From positions 936-64,935 of the forward strand of contig JANUBW010000006.1 in NCBI GenBank assembly GCA_024809215.1: 64,000 nt of DNA, given 5' to 3'. Made by a program: the position numbers and the translations under genes. The stretch's first letter is position 1. The number at the start of each line of letters is the position of its first letter. Source of the DNA: Niastella sp. OAS944. Its GTDB lineage: Bacteria; Bacteroidota; Bacteroidia; Chitinophagales; Chitinophagaceae. Positions 7,196-16,014 of this stretch are shown piece by piece. The notes beneath the pieces are model-generated. The model saw only the letters and a program-made list of their open reading frames with translations. It was not told the DNA's origin and ran no database searches.

Positions 7196-9517
7196 ATGAA
7201 AACATGGTTGTTTGCCTTCATGAGTTGCTGCATATTGCCGGTTTTTGCTCAGCAAAAAGAACCGGTTGATTATGCTGATCCGTTACTCGGAACTTCCGAA
7301 TCACGTTGGATGCTGAATCCCGGCGCTACCATGCCATTCGGTATGGTGCAACTGGCGCCCGATAATCAGGGCGGTGTTTGGAAATCGGGATATGAATATA
7401 CCTTAAACAATATTGGCGGGTTCAGTCATATTCATTCCTGGACGATGGCCGGCCTATCGGTTATGCCTACCGTTGGGGCTTTGAACACACGGCGCGGTCC
7501 GGCCGATGGCCCTACCACGGGTTGGACAACCGGTTACCGTTCCCGCATCTATAAAGAAACAGAAAAGGCCAGTCCGGGTTATTATGCAGTAACACTTATG
7601 AATGGCAATATTCATACAGAGCTTACCAGCACCACCCGCGCCGGTTTCTTTCGTTTTACAACACCGGAAGAAGAGGAACTTCACATTTTGCTCGATCTGG
7701 ACATTCCCTTCGAGAACACTGCTGAAATACTGGATGCAAAGATCACCAAATTGACCGATCGCGAAATTGACGGTTATTCGAAACAGAAATCGGGCTGGAA
7801 TGAATACACTGTTCATTTTGTAGTAAGGTTTAATAAACCCATTGAACATTTTGGCGGTTGGAAAGGTGACCAGCACATTAAAGATGTTAAAGAAGTAGCA
7901 GGCAAAGGGCGCATGGGGGCATTTGCCGACTTCAATACAAAAAAGGGTGAAGTGCTGTTGATGCAAACTGCTATTTCACTGGTAAGCATTGAGCAGGCCC
8001 GCCTGAACCTTGAAACAGAAATGAATGCTTTTAACTGGGACTTCGACGCGGTGCGTAACAATGCAAAGAAGGTTTGGAATGGCATGTTGAGCAAGATACA
8101 GGTGCAGGGCGGAACGGAAGAGCAAAGAAAGAAGTTCTATACCAATATGTATCGTTCATATGTAGCCCGTACTACCTGGAGCGATGTAAATGGAAAGTAT
8201 GTTGATGTAAATGAGAAAGTACAGGAGGGCAAAGCCGATTCGCCTGTATATGGTTGCGATGCATTATGGAATACTTTCTGGAACCTTAACCAGTTGTGGG
8301 CGCTGGTAAATCCTGATCTTACCAGTAAATGGGTGCGTTCATTTTTATCTATCTATAACACCGGCGGCTGGTTGCCAAAGGGGCCGGCCGGTATTGAATA
8401 CTCCGGTATTATGGAAGCCTCGCATGAAATTGCATTGATCGTTGGCGCTTATCAAAAAGGCATTCGCGACTTTGACGCAGAAAACGCCTTTCAGGCTATG
8501 CTTCACCAGCAAACCACACCCGGTGTGGTAACGCCCGAAGGTGGTTATGCCGGCAATAAGTTCTTTGAATCGTATATGAAGCTGGGTTATGTGCCAACAG
8601 AAGAAGGTCAGGTGTCAAATACGCTTGAATATGCGTACGACGACTGGTGTGTATCGCAAATGGCAAAGGCGTTGGGTAAAAAGAAAGAATATGAACAATT
8701 CATAAAGCGCGCAGGCAACTATAAAAATGTATTTGACACAGCTACAAAATACATTCGTATGAAGCATAAGGATGGTACCTGGGTAAAAGAATGGAATCCG
8801 TATTGTTGTACTTCATTCAACGGTACGGGGTATTTGGAAGGCAATGCCTGGCAGTATAGTTTCTTTAATCCGCACGATGTGCAGGGGATCCTGAACCTGA
8901 TGGGTAAAGATGAATTTAACAATCGCCTGGAAGAAGGGTTTAAAAAATCGGCCCGGTATAATTTCAATGCCGAAGGCGATCTGTACGATCGTATTCCTAT
9001 CAATCATGGCAACCAGCCCAATATGCAGGCCGCCTGGTTATTCAATTACTCGGGCAAACCATGGCTTACGCAAAACTACACGCGGGAGATCATGGACCGT
9101 TATTATGGTTCTACACCATTGCATGGCTGGCTGGGTGATGAAGATGAAGGGCAAATGGGCGCCTGGTATGTAATGGCGGCGATGGGATTGTTTCAAACAG
9201 ATGGAGGCGCTTCGGTAAAACCATTTTATGAGATCGGCAGCCCTTTGTTCGAAAAAACGACAATAACGCTCGATCCCACTTATTACCCTGGTAAAACCTT
9301 TACCATTGAAGCGCATAATGTAAGTGATAAGAACAGGTATATTCAGTCGGCTACCCTCGATGGAAAACCATTGACGAAACCCTGGTTCTATCACGCCGAC
9401 CTGGTTGACGGTGGTTCTCTGGTATTGGAAATGGGCCCTGAGCCCAATACGGCCTGGGGAAGTAAACGGGGTGATGCGCCGCCATCCATGTCGAAAATAC
9501 AGAACGCCAAACACTAA
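7196..9517 (+). CDS. GH92 family alpha-mannosidase
   Basis: A 773-residue exported enzyme with signal peptide MKTWLFAFMSCCILPVFAQ. It matches glycoside hydrolase family 92, calcium-dependent exo-alpha-mannosidases of Bacteroidota. Family motifs are present: the probable acid E548 in EGNAWQY, HGNQPNMQAAWLF, and D648/D650 in GDEDEGQMGAWY. Other landmarks are GCDALWNTFWNLNQLWAL and GWLPKGPAG. It probably acts in the periplasm or at the surface, releasing mannose. It lies 13 bp after the isomerase and 5 bp before the transporter, so a polycistronic unit is clear. Confidence 0.95.
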   Translation: MKTWLFAFMSCCILPVFAQQKEPVDYADPLLGTSESRWMLNPGATMPFGMVQLAPDNQGGVWKSGYEYTLNNIGGFSHIHSWTMAGLSVMPTVGALNTRRGPADGPTTGWTTGYRSRIYKETEKASPGYYAVTLMNGNIHTELTSTTRAGFFRFTTPEEEELHILLDLDIPFENTAEILDAKITKLTDREIDGYSKQKSGWNEYTVHFVVRFNKPIEHFGGWKGDQHIKDVKEVAGKGRMGAFADFNTKKGEVLLMQTAISLVSIEQARLNLETEMNAFNWDFDAVRNNAKKVWNGMLSKIQVQGGTEEQRKKFYTNMYRSYVARTTWSDVNGKYVDVNEKVQEGKADSPVYGCDALWNTFWNLNQLWALVNPDLTSKWVRSFLSIYNTGGWLPKGPAGIEYSGIMEASHEIALIVGAYQKGIRDFDAENAFQAMLHQQTTPGVVTPEGGYAGNKFFESYMKLGYVPTEEGQVSNTLEYAYDDWCVSQMAKALGKKKEYEQFIKRAGNYKNVFDTATKYIRMKHKDGTWVKEWNPYCCTSFNGTGYLEGNAWQYSFFNPHDVQGILNLMGKDEFNNRLEEGFKKSARYNFNAEGDLYDRIPINHGNQPNMQAAWLFNYSGKPWLTQNYTREIMDRYYGSTPLHGWLGDEDEGQMGAWYVMAAMGLFQTDGGASVKPFYEIGSPLFEKTTITLDPTYYPGKTFTIEAHNVSDKNRYIQSATLDGKPLTKPWFYHADLVDGGSLVLEMGPEPNTAWGSKRGDAPPSMSKIQNAKH

Positions 9518-9522
9518 TCGCT

Positions 9523-10851
9523 ATGACATCAAAAAGCACTCATCTTTTTATTATAACGCTGGTAGCTTCGCTGGGTGGTTTCCTGTTTGGGTTCGATATG
9601 GCGGTGGTGTCGGGTATCTTACCGTTGTTGAATAAACAATTCTCGCTAACAGATATACAAGAGGGTTGGTTTGTATCTTCTGCCCTGGTAGGCTGCATTG
9701 TTGGTGTTGCCATGTCGGGTGAGTTGAGCGATAAGTTTGGCAGAAAGAAACCAATGATATTGGCCGCATTGTTATTCTTATTGTCTGCCCTGGGTTGTTC
9801 ACTATTGCCAACCTTACCAGGAATAATTGCAGCCCGTGTAATGGGTGGTATTGGTATTGGCCTGGCCTCTAACGTTGTTCCTTTGTATATTTCGGAAATT
9901 GCGCCGGCGCGTATCCGTGGGCGACTGGTTACTTATTACCAGTTTGCGGTAACGCTGGGTATACTGGTAGCTTACTTAACCAATTCAGCCTTGTTAAACT
10001 ACGCTTTGGCACATACCAACGATACTACAGGTGTATTACACACCGTAATGGTAACAGAAGTTTGGCGGGGCATGTTTGGTATAGGTGTAATACCGGCAGT
10101 ATTGTTTGCGCTTGGTTTATTGATGGTGCCCGAAAGTCCGCATTGGAAGCTGGCACAAAAAGCGGAACCTATTTCATATCGTACTTTGCTGCAGCCTAAA
10201 TGGCGCAAGGCGCTTATCATTGGAATATTGTTGCCGTTATTTTCGCAATTCAGCGGTATTAACGCCATCATCTATTATGGGCCAAGTATATTGAGCAGTG
10301 CTGGTATTTCACTCACCAATTCATTATTAAGCCAGATCATTTTCGGCGGGGCCAATATGTTGTTCACGTTGATCGCCATTTGGAAAGTAGATAGTTTGGG
10401 CCGGCGGCCCTTATACCTGGCGGGAACGATAGGCGCTACGGTAAGCCTGCTGGCAACAGGCATTTGCTTTTATGCAGGTGCAACAACCGGCTGGGCCCTG
10501 TTGATCTGTGTACTGGCATTCCTGGCTTCCTTTGCTTTTTCAATCGGCCCCCTGAAGTTTGTAGTGGCTTCGGAAATATTCCCGGGTAATATTCGCGGTC
10601 GCGCCATGGCTATTAGTATTATGGTAATGTGGGTAGCCGATACCATTGTTGGCTGGTTAACACCTATACTTTTAAAACGCATTGGTACTGCCTATACCTT
10701 CTGGTTATTCGCCCTGTTTTGTTTGATCGCGTTTATTACGGTATTAAAACTGTTGCCTGAAACAAAAGGTAAATCACTGGAGCAAATTGAAAACGACTGG
10801 AAAGAACAATCAAAAGATCCTGACCTTTATGTTAAACCTGCAGGTCATTAA
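9523..10851 (+). CDS. MFS sugar porter (probable mannose/hexose:H+ symporter)
   Basis: 442 residues with about 12 hydrophobic helices and the sugar-porter signatures. These include GGFLFGFDMAVVSG in TM1, the loop 2-3 motif SDKFGRKK, the loop 8-9 motif DSLGRRPLYLAG, PESPHWK at the end of TM6 and PETKGKSLEQIE at the C-terminus. QFSGINAIIYYGPSIL in TM7 is typical of hexose/xylose porters such as XylE and GlcP. Inner-membrane import of the monosaccharide freed by the flanking GH92 enzymes is inferred. It is tightly packed between GH92 and ROK genes. Confidence 0.92.
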   Translation: MTSKSTHLFIITLVASLGGFLFGFDMAVVSGILPLLNKQFSLTDIQEGWFVSSALVGCIVGVAMSGELSDKFGRKKPMILAALLFLLSALGCSLLPTLPGIIAARVMGGIGIGLASNVVPLYISEIAPARIRGRLVTYYQFAVTLGILVAYLTNSALLNYALAHTNDTTGVLHTVMVTEVWRGMFGIGVIPAVLFALGLLMVPESPHWKLAQKAEPISYRTLLQPKWRKALIIGILLPLFSQFSGINAIIYYGPSILSSAGISLTNSLLSQIIFGGANMLFTLIAIWKVDSLGRRPLYLAGTIGATVSLLATGICFYAGATTGWALLICVLAFLASFAFSIGPLKFVVASEIFPGNIRGRAMAISIMVMWVADTIVGWLTPILLKRIGTAYTFWLFALFCLIAFITVLKLLPETKGKSLEQIENDWKEQSKDPDLYVKPAGH

Positions 10852-10862
10852 CAATAAAAAGC

Positions 10863-11729
10863 ATGTCGCATTCAATAGTTATAGGGGCCGATATTGGCGG
10901 GTCGCATATTACCGCAGCACAAATAGATGTAACCGGCAAACAGTTGATCGATACTTCGCTGGTTCGTTTACATGTTGATTCGCTTGCTTCTGCACAGGAG
11001 ATCATCAACGTATGGGCAGGTTGCATTAAACAGGCCACGCAGCAGCAGGAGATCTCAAAGGTTTGTTTGGCTATGCCCGGTCCGTTCAATTATGAAGAAG
11101 GTATTTGTTTTATCAGTGATCAAAATAAATATCCGCAGCTGTATGGTTTAAATGTAAAAAAAATGCTGGCCGATGCATTGGAGATAGATCCTGCAGCTAT
11201 CTATATAAACAACGATGCCGCCTGTTTTTTACAGGGCGAGGTGTTTTACGGCAGCGTAAACGATGGGCAAGTGGCTATTAGTGTTACCTTAGGCACCGGG
11301 CTTGGGACCGCTATTTATAAAAATGGCCGGTCGGCCAGCGCCGACCTGTGGAATATGCCCTTGCACGATGGTATAGCAGAAGAATACCTAAGCACCCGCT
11401 GGTTTGTGTGTCGCTATGCTGCTATAAGCGGTAGCCAGATATCCGGTGTAAAAGAGTTGGCCGGTCTTGCTATGCACAATGAACTGGTAAGGACTTTATT
11501 CAATGAGTTCGGTAATAACTTATCCATCTTTTTAAACCGGTTTATTGAAAGCTCAGGGGCAGAGGCCGTTGTTATTGGCGGGAATATAGCGCAATCATTT
11601 CCGTTGTTTAAAGAGGTGCTGTTAACTGGTATTAGCGCGCGTTTTCCGAAGGTGCTCATTACTACTTCTGTATTGGGCGAAGAAGCGGCGCTTGTAGGAG
11701 CGGTGGCCATGGTGAATGGTGAATGGTGA
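10863..11729 (+). CDS. ROK family sugar kinase (probable mannokinase/glucokinase)
   Basis: A 288-residue ROK protein. The phosphate-binding start IGADIGGSHITAAQID, AMPGPFN, the catalytic region NNDAACFLQGE and LGTGLGTAIYKNGR are conserved, and a C-terminal GGNIAQSFPLF motif is present. The usual zinc cluster (GHM...CxCGxxGCxE) is absent. At that place the chain reads LWNMPLHDGIAEEYLS, keeping only an acidic pair. It has no DNA-binding N-terminus, so it is an enzyme rather than a regulator. Given the neighbours, phosphorylation of mannose to mannose-6-phosphate is the natural role. The last codons and the stop are formed by a repeated ATGGTGA word. Confidence 0.87.
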   Translation: MSHSIVIGADIGGSHITAAQIDVTGKQLIDTSLVRLHVDSLASAQEIINVWAGCIKQATQQQEISKVCLAMPGPFNYEEGICFISDQNKYPQLYGLNVKKMLADALEIDPAAIYINNDAACFLQGEVFYGSVNDGQVAISVTLGTGLGTAIYKNGRSASADLWNMPLHDGIAEEYLSTRWFVCRYAAISGSQISGVKELAGLAMHNELVRTLFNEFGNNLSIFLNRFIESSGAEAVVIGGNIAQSFPLFKEVLLTGISARFPKVLITTSVLGEEAALVGAVAMVNGEW

Positions 11730-11812
11730 GTGGCTCGCGAACTTTGAGACTAATTCGCAATCTGCACCGTCGGAAACTATTACCGATTGCCGATTCACGA
11801 CGTCAATTATCA
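11706..11812. repeat. Intergenic word-repeat element (ATGGTGA / CCGATT words)
   Basis: The word AATGGTG is iterated at 11706-11730, forming the end of the ROK gene. It is followed by GGCTCGCGAAC and then by CGGAAACTATTACCGATTGCCGATTCACGA-like text (11773-11801). The CCGATTGCCGATTCACGA words recur at 40285-40320, and the TCGCGAA core is shared, in either orientation, with elements at 17430 and 59145. Confidence 0.6.
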
Positions 11813-14164
11813 ATGATCCCAAAAGTAAATACATTGAAAAAAATACTATTAGCATTGATCGCTTTTGTAACAGTCCAATGCGAAGCTCAAACTGCTACCA
11901 GCCTCTGTCAATATGTAGATCCCAACATCGGTACAGCGCATTGCCGGTGGTTTCATTATACCCCGGGTGCTGTGCCATTTGGTATGGCCAAACCTGCGCC
12001 GTCAACAAACGGTTCATACGGTAATGAAAATGGCTGGGAGGCTACTGGCTACGATACCCGGCATCAGTCTATAGAAGGCTTTCCCAACTTTCATGAATTT
12101 CAGGTAGGGGGCATCGTGTTCGCACCCATTACCGGTAAATTACAAACAACACCGGGTAAACTGGAAGATGTAGATAATGGTTACCGTTCCCGTTTCGATA
12201 AAAAAGATGAGATCGCAACAGCAGGATATTATGCTGTTTTGTTGAAAGATTATAATATTAAGGCGGAATTGACTGCCACCAAAAGAGTGGCATTTCATCG
12301 TTATACTTTTCCGCAAAGCAGGGAAGCACATATTCTTTTTGATATTGGTAATAAACAAGGCGAAAGCGGTGCTGTTAAAGATGCCAAAGTATACCTGAAT
12401 GCCGATGGCCGTATAGAAGGTTATGTAACTACTTTACCGGTATACGTACAGAAGTACCAGCCGGGCGGTGAAGTAACAATGTATTTTTCTGCCATCATTG
12501 ATAAAAAGCCAACAGGGTGGGGCGTATTTAACGGAAATGACGTTTCTGCCGGTAACAAAGAAATAAGCGGCAAAGGCGCCGGTTTGTACCTTACGTTCTC
12601 TACTAATGAACAGGAAGCCATCACTATAAAAGCCGGCTTATCATATACCTCCATTGAAAATGCAAAACTGAACCTGCAACAGGAAGCTGCCGCTTTATCA
12701 TTCGATGCTGCAAAGCAACACGCGCAAGCTACCTGGGAGCAATACCTGGGCCGCATACAAATAGAAACTGCCGACAAAAGCAGCGCTACCAAATTCTATA
12801 CAGGATTGTATCATGCATTACTGGGGCGCGGCCTGGCCAGTGACGTAAATGGCGCGTATCCCAAAAATGATGGTACGGTAGGGCGGATCCCATTAAATAA
12901 AAAAGGAGTACCTGTACACAATCATTATAATACCGATGCGGTTTGGGGCGCTTACTGGAACCTCACTCAGTTGTGGGCACTGGCTTATCCTGAATATTAT
13001 GCTGATTTTATAAAAAGCCAGTTACTGATCTATAAAGATGCCGGCTGGCTGGCAGATGGTATTGCCAATAGCCGTTTTGTATCGGGTGTTGGCACCAATA
13101 TGGTAAGTATTGTTTTTAGCGGCGCCTATATGGCCGGCATACAAGATTTTGATATTCAACAGGCATATGCAGCTGCACGTAAGAATGAACTGGATGGAAA
13201 AGACCGGCCTCGTGGTGCGGGCAAAATGGATGTTGACAGCTTTGTGAAATACGGTTATGTAAATCATTTAGACAAAGGCAGCAGTTGGGAAGAAGCATGG
13301 AAGTTCTCTGCTTCACACACGCTTGAGTATGCCTTTAGCGCATATGCTATGGCGCAATGGGCCAAACAATTGGGTAAAGAAGCCGATTATAAAACCTTTA
13401 TGCGTTTGTCGAAGGGCTGGGAACAATTGTTCGATCCGGCATTAAAACTGGTACGGCCTAAAAAAGCAGATGGCTCCTTTGTCGATAACTTCGACCCCTC
13501 GCAGCCCTGGCGCGGGTTTCAGGAAGGCAATGCCTGGCAATACACTTATTTTGTTCCGCATAACCCGCAGGCACTGATCGCCAAAGTAGGCGTTAACACT
13601 TTTAACGCCAGGCTCGACAGCACTTTTACCATTTCTGAAAAAGCCCTGTTTGGTGGTGGCGCCAATATTGACGCTTTTGCCGGCATTGGCGGCGTATACA
13701 ATCATGGCAACCAGCCCGGTTTGCATATTTCCTGGTTATTCAATTTTTCGGGCAAACCTTCATTAACACAAAAATGGGTGCGGGATATCTGTAATAAATT
13801 TTATGGTACCGAAGCGGTGCATGGATATGGGTTTGGGCAGGATGAAGACCAGGGACAACTGGGGGCCTGGTATGTTATGGCTGCACTGGGTTTGTTTGAT
13901 GTTAAAGGGCTTGCAGACGCCCAGCCGCAAATGGGCATAACCGCGCCATTGTTTAATAAAATAACCATACAGCTCAACCAAAAGTATTATGCTGGTAAAC
14001 AGTTTGTAATTGAAGCTAAGAACAACAGCGTGCAGAATGGCTATATTAATACAATGCAATACAATGGGAAAACGCTTCATCAGCCATTTATTTCATTTGC
14101 CGATATTACAAAAGGCGGGAAGTTACTGTTAAGTATGGGTGACGGGGCCGTTGATAGATATTGA
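11813..14164 (+). CDS. GH92 family alpha-mannosidase (second paralogue)
   Basis: 783 residues from MIPKVNTLKK, with a signal peptide ending near VQCEAQ. Family 92 landmarks are NTDAVWGAYWNLTQLWAL, the probable acid E571 in EGNAWQY, NHGNQPGLHISWLF and D677/D679 in QDEDQGQLGAWY. It is clearly diverged from the first GH92 (different N-terminal domain details, HCRWFHYTPGA versus SRWMLNPGA), so a different linkage or aglycone preference is likely. The open frame extends upstream to 11723 and overlaps the ROK stop, but those residues translate the repeat element, so the shorter start is used. A terminator follows. Confidence 0.93.
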   Translation: MIPKVNTLKKILLALIAFVTVQCEAQTATSLCQYVDPNIGTAHCRWFHYTPGAVPFGMAKPAPSTNGSYGNENGWEATGYDTRHQSIEGFPNFHEFQVGGIVFAPITGKLQTTPGKLEDVDNGYRSRFDKKDEIATAGYYAVLLKDYNIKAELTATKRVAFHRYTFPQSREAHILFDIGNKQGESGAVKDAKVYLNADGRIEGYVTTLPVYVQKYQPGGEVTMYFSAIIDKKPTGWGVFNGNDVSAGNKEISGKGAGLYLTFSTNEQEAITIKAGLSYTSIENAKLNLQQEAAALSFDAAKQHAQATWEQYLGRIQIETADKSSATKFYTGLYHALLGRGLASDVNGAYPKNDGTVGRIPLNKKGVPVHNHYNTDAVWGAYWNLTQLWALAYPEYYADFIKSQLLIYKDAGWLADGIANSRFVSGVGTNMVSIVFSGAYMAGIQDFDIQQAYAAARKNELDGKDRPRGAGKMDVDSFVKYGYVNHLDKGSSWEEAWKFSASHTLEYAFSAYAMAQWAKQLGKEADYKTFMRLSKGWEQLFDPALKLVRPKKADGSFVDNFDPSQPWRGFQEGNAWQYTYFVPHNPQALIAKVGVNTFNARLDSTFTISEKALFGGGANIDAFAGIGGVYNHGNQPGLHISWLFNFSGKPSLTQKWVRDICNKFYGTEAVHGYGFGQDEDQGQLGAWYVMAALGLFDVKGLADAQPQMGITAPLFNKITIQLNQKYYAGKQFVIEAKNNSVQNGYINTMQYNGKTLHQPFISFADITKGGKLLLSMGDGAVDRY

Positions 14165-14197
14165 AAAAATGTAAATAAGTGTAAATGTGACATAAAG

Positions 14198-14225
14198 TGC
14201 TGGTTTACCGGCATTTTTGCTTTTT
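14198..14225 (+). terminator. Intrinsic terminator after the mannose operon
   Basis: TGCTGG-TTTA-CCGGCA stem-loop (14198-14213) followed by TTTTTGCTTTTT. It lies 34 bp after the second GH92 stop. Confidence 0.7.
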
Positions 14226-14317
14226 ATTGGCTATCAGAAAGCCTTGATCAGGACAGTTCATACCCAAAATAGCCTACTTTTACGCCCCGAATAGATTGCT
14301 CATACTTAAAAGAAGAT

Positions 14318-15754
14318 ATGAATTCACGAAAATACCGGGCCAGTCTGCCAAAGATTGCCTTTGCCCTATTCGTACTATTTACAATCAATGCTAAAGGACA
14401 ATCAAAAGTGTGGACCTCATCAAAACAACCCTTACAGGAAATAGAACAATTGCGCAAACAAATAAAAGCGCCTGTATTTAAGAACAAGGATTATAACATT
14501 GCCGACTTTGGCGCCAAAGGCGACGGTTCTACAAAAAATTCAGAAGCATTTAAAAAAGCGATAGAAACCTGCAACGCCAATGGCGGGGGCAGGGTAGTGG
14601 TGCCTGCAGGTAAATGGCTTACGGGGCCATTGTATCTTAAAAGTAATGTGAACCTGCATTTACAAGATAATGCAGTGATCCTTTTTAGCCAGGACCCCAA
14701 AGATTATCCCATTGTATTTACCCGTTGGGAAGGTATGGAGTGTATGAACTACTCGGCCCAGATCTATGCTTATGGTGAGCAGAATATTGCCGTCACTGGT
14801 ACTGGTACGTTAGATGGTAATGCCAATAACGAAGCCTGGTGGAACTGGAATGGTAAAAAAGCATATGGCTGGAAGGAAGGTATGCCCAAACAAACAAAAG
14901 CAAGGGACTCATTACATGTGCTGATGCACCAAAAAGTTGACCCGCGCAAAAGAGTGTTTGGCGATGGCCATTACCTGCGCCCGAATATGTTACAGCCTTA
15001 CAACTGTAAAAATATTCTCATTTCCGGGGTGAAAATGATAAGCTCGCCCATGTGGTTCATGAACCCGGTATTATGCGAAAACGTAACCATTGAAAAAGTG
15101 AACGTGCAGGCAAAAGGCCCCAATACCGATGGCTGCGATCCCGAAGCTTGTAAGAACGTGCTCATTAAAGATTGTTATTTTGATACCGGCGATGATTGTA
15201 TAGCTATTAAATCGGGTCGCGATGAAGATGGTAGAAAATATGGCCGGCCGGCAGAAAACCACCTCATCGAAAATTGTGAAATGAAAGATGGCCATGGTGG
15301 CGTGGTAATAGGTAGTGAAATTGCAGGCGGCGCCCGTAATATTTATGCTATTAATTGTACCATGGACAGCCCTGAGCTCGACCGGGTATTGCGTATTAAA
15401 ACCAGTTCATCGAGAGGCGGCGTTATTGAGAATGTGTTTATGAAAGATATAAAAGTGGGCACCTACCGCGATGCGGCCGTTCATTGCAATATGTTTTATG
15501 AAGCGCCCGGTAACTACATGCCTACCATTCGTAATATATGGGTAGAAAACCTGGATGTGGTTGACGGTGGCGAATATGGCGTATATGTTCATGCCTATAA
15601 AGAATCACCGGTGCAGCACTTACGAATGGTTAACTGTAATATAAGAGGCGTAAAAACCCCTGTAAAGATCGACCACGCCAAAGATGTAAAGATGGATGAA
15701 GTGACCATCAATGGCAGCAAGGTTGAGCGTGCAGAAGGAGTATTGATGAATTAA
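14318..15754 (+). CDS. GH28 polygalacturonase-like glycosidase
   Basis: 478 residues with a Sec signal (IAFALFVLFTINAKGQ) and a right-handed beta-helix sequence pattern. The family 28 catalytic signatures are all present: D271 in NTDGCD, D292/D293 in GDDCIA, H326 in GHGGVVIGSE and R359/K361 in RIK. The N-terminal DFGAKGDGSTKNSEAF is the usual beta-helix cap. It is probably a periplasmic exo- or rhamno-galacturonase. It has its own gap from the mannose operon, with a terminator between, so it may be independently transcribed. Confidence 0.93.
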   Translation: MNSRKYRASLPKIAFALFVLFTINAKGQSKVWTSSKQPLQEIEQLRKQIKAPVFKNKDYNIADFGAKGDGSTKNSEAFKKAIETCNANGGGRVVVPAGKWLTGPLYLKSNVNLHLQDNAVILFSQDPKDYPIVFTRWEGMECMNYSAQIYAYGEQNIAVTGTGTLDGNANNEAWWNWNGKKAYGWKEGMPKQTKARDSLHVLMHQKVDPRKRVFGDGHYLRPNMLQPYNCKNILISGVKMISSPMWFMNPVLCENVTIEKVNVQAKGPNTDGCDPEACKNVLIKDCYFDTGDDCIAIKSGRDEDGRKYGRPAENHLIENCEMKDGHGGVVIGSEIAGGARNIYAINCTMDSPELDRVLRIKTSSSRGGVIENVFMKDIKVGTYRDAAVHCNMFYEAPGNYMPTIRNIWVENLDVVDGGEYGVYVHAYKESPVQHLRMVNCNIRGVKTPVKIDHAKDVKMDEVTINGSKVERAEGVLMN

Positions 15755-15760
15755 TAAAAT

Positions 15761-15902
15761 AAGACCTGTAAGGTGCATCATTGGGTCTGGCATAAACAGA
15801 CCGTTGAATTGTACCTGACAGGTCTTATTACTTAATATTCGACCTGTCAGGATCGCTATACCAGCTGAATGTTCGAACTCAAAAGGCGGACCTTACAGGT
15901 CT
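15761..15902. repeat. Nested palindromic AGACCTGTAAGGT / ACCTGACAGGTC element
   Basis: AAGACCTGTAAGGT (15761-15774) is the reverse complement of ACCTTACAGGTC(T) at 15890-15902. Inside lie ACCTGACAGGTCTT (15813-15826) and GACCTGTCAGG (15841-15851), which pair with each other. Nested inverted repeats give a long hairpin between two same-strand genes. No T-run follows directly, so it is not a classical terminator. Confidence 0.75.
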
Positions 15903-16014
15903 GCCTGGCTAAATAATCTACACTTCAGTCAGCAATATGCGCAGTTCATCTGAATTCACCTTGCCGGACAGCTCTTTCAAATACCTTTGACAGGTATAAA
16001 AAAACAGCGTAGTC

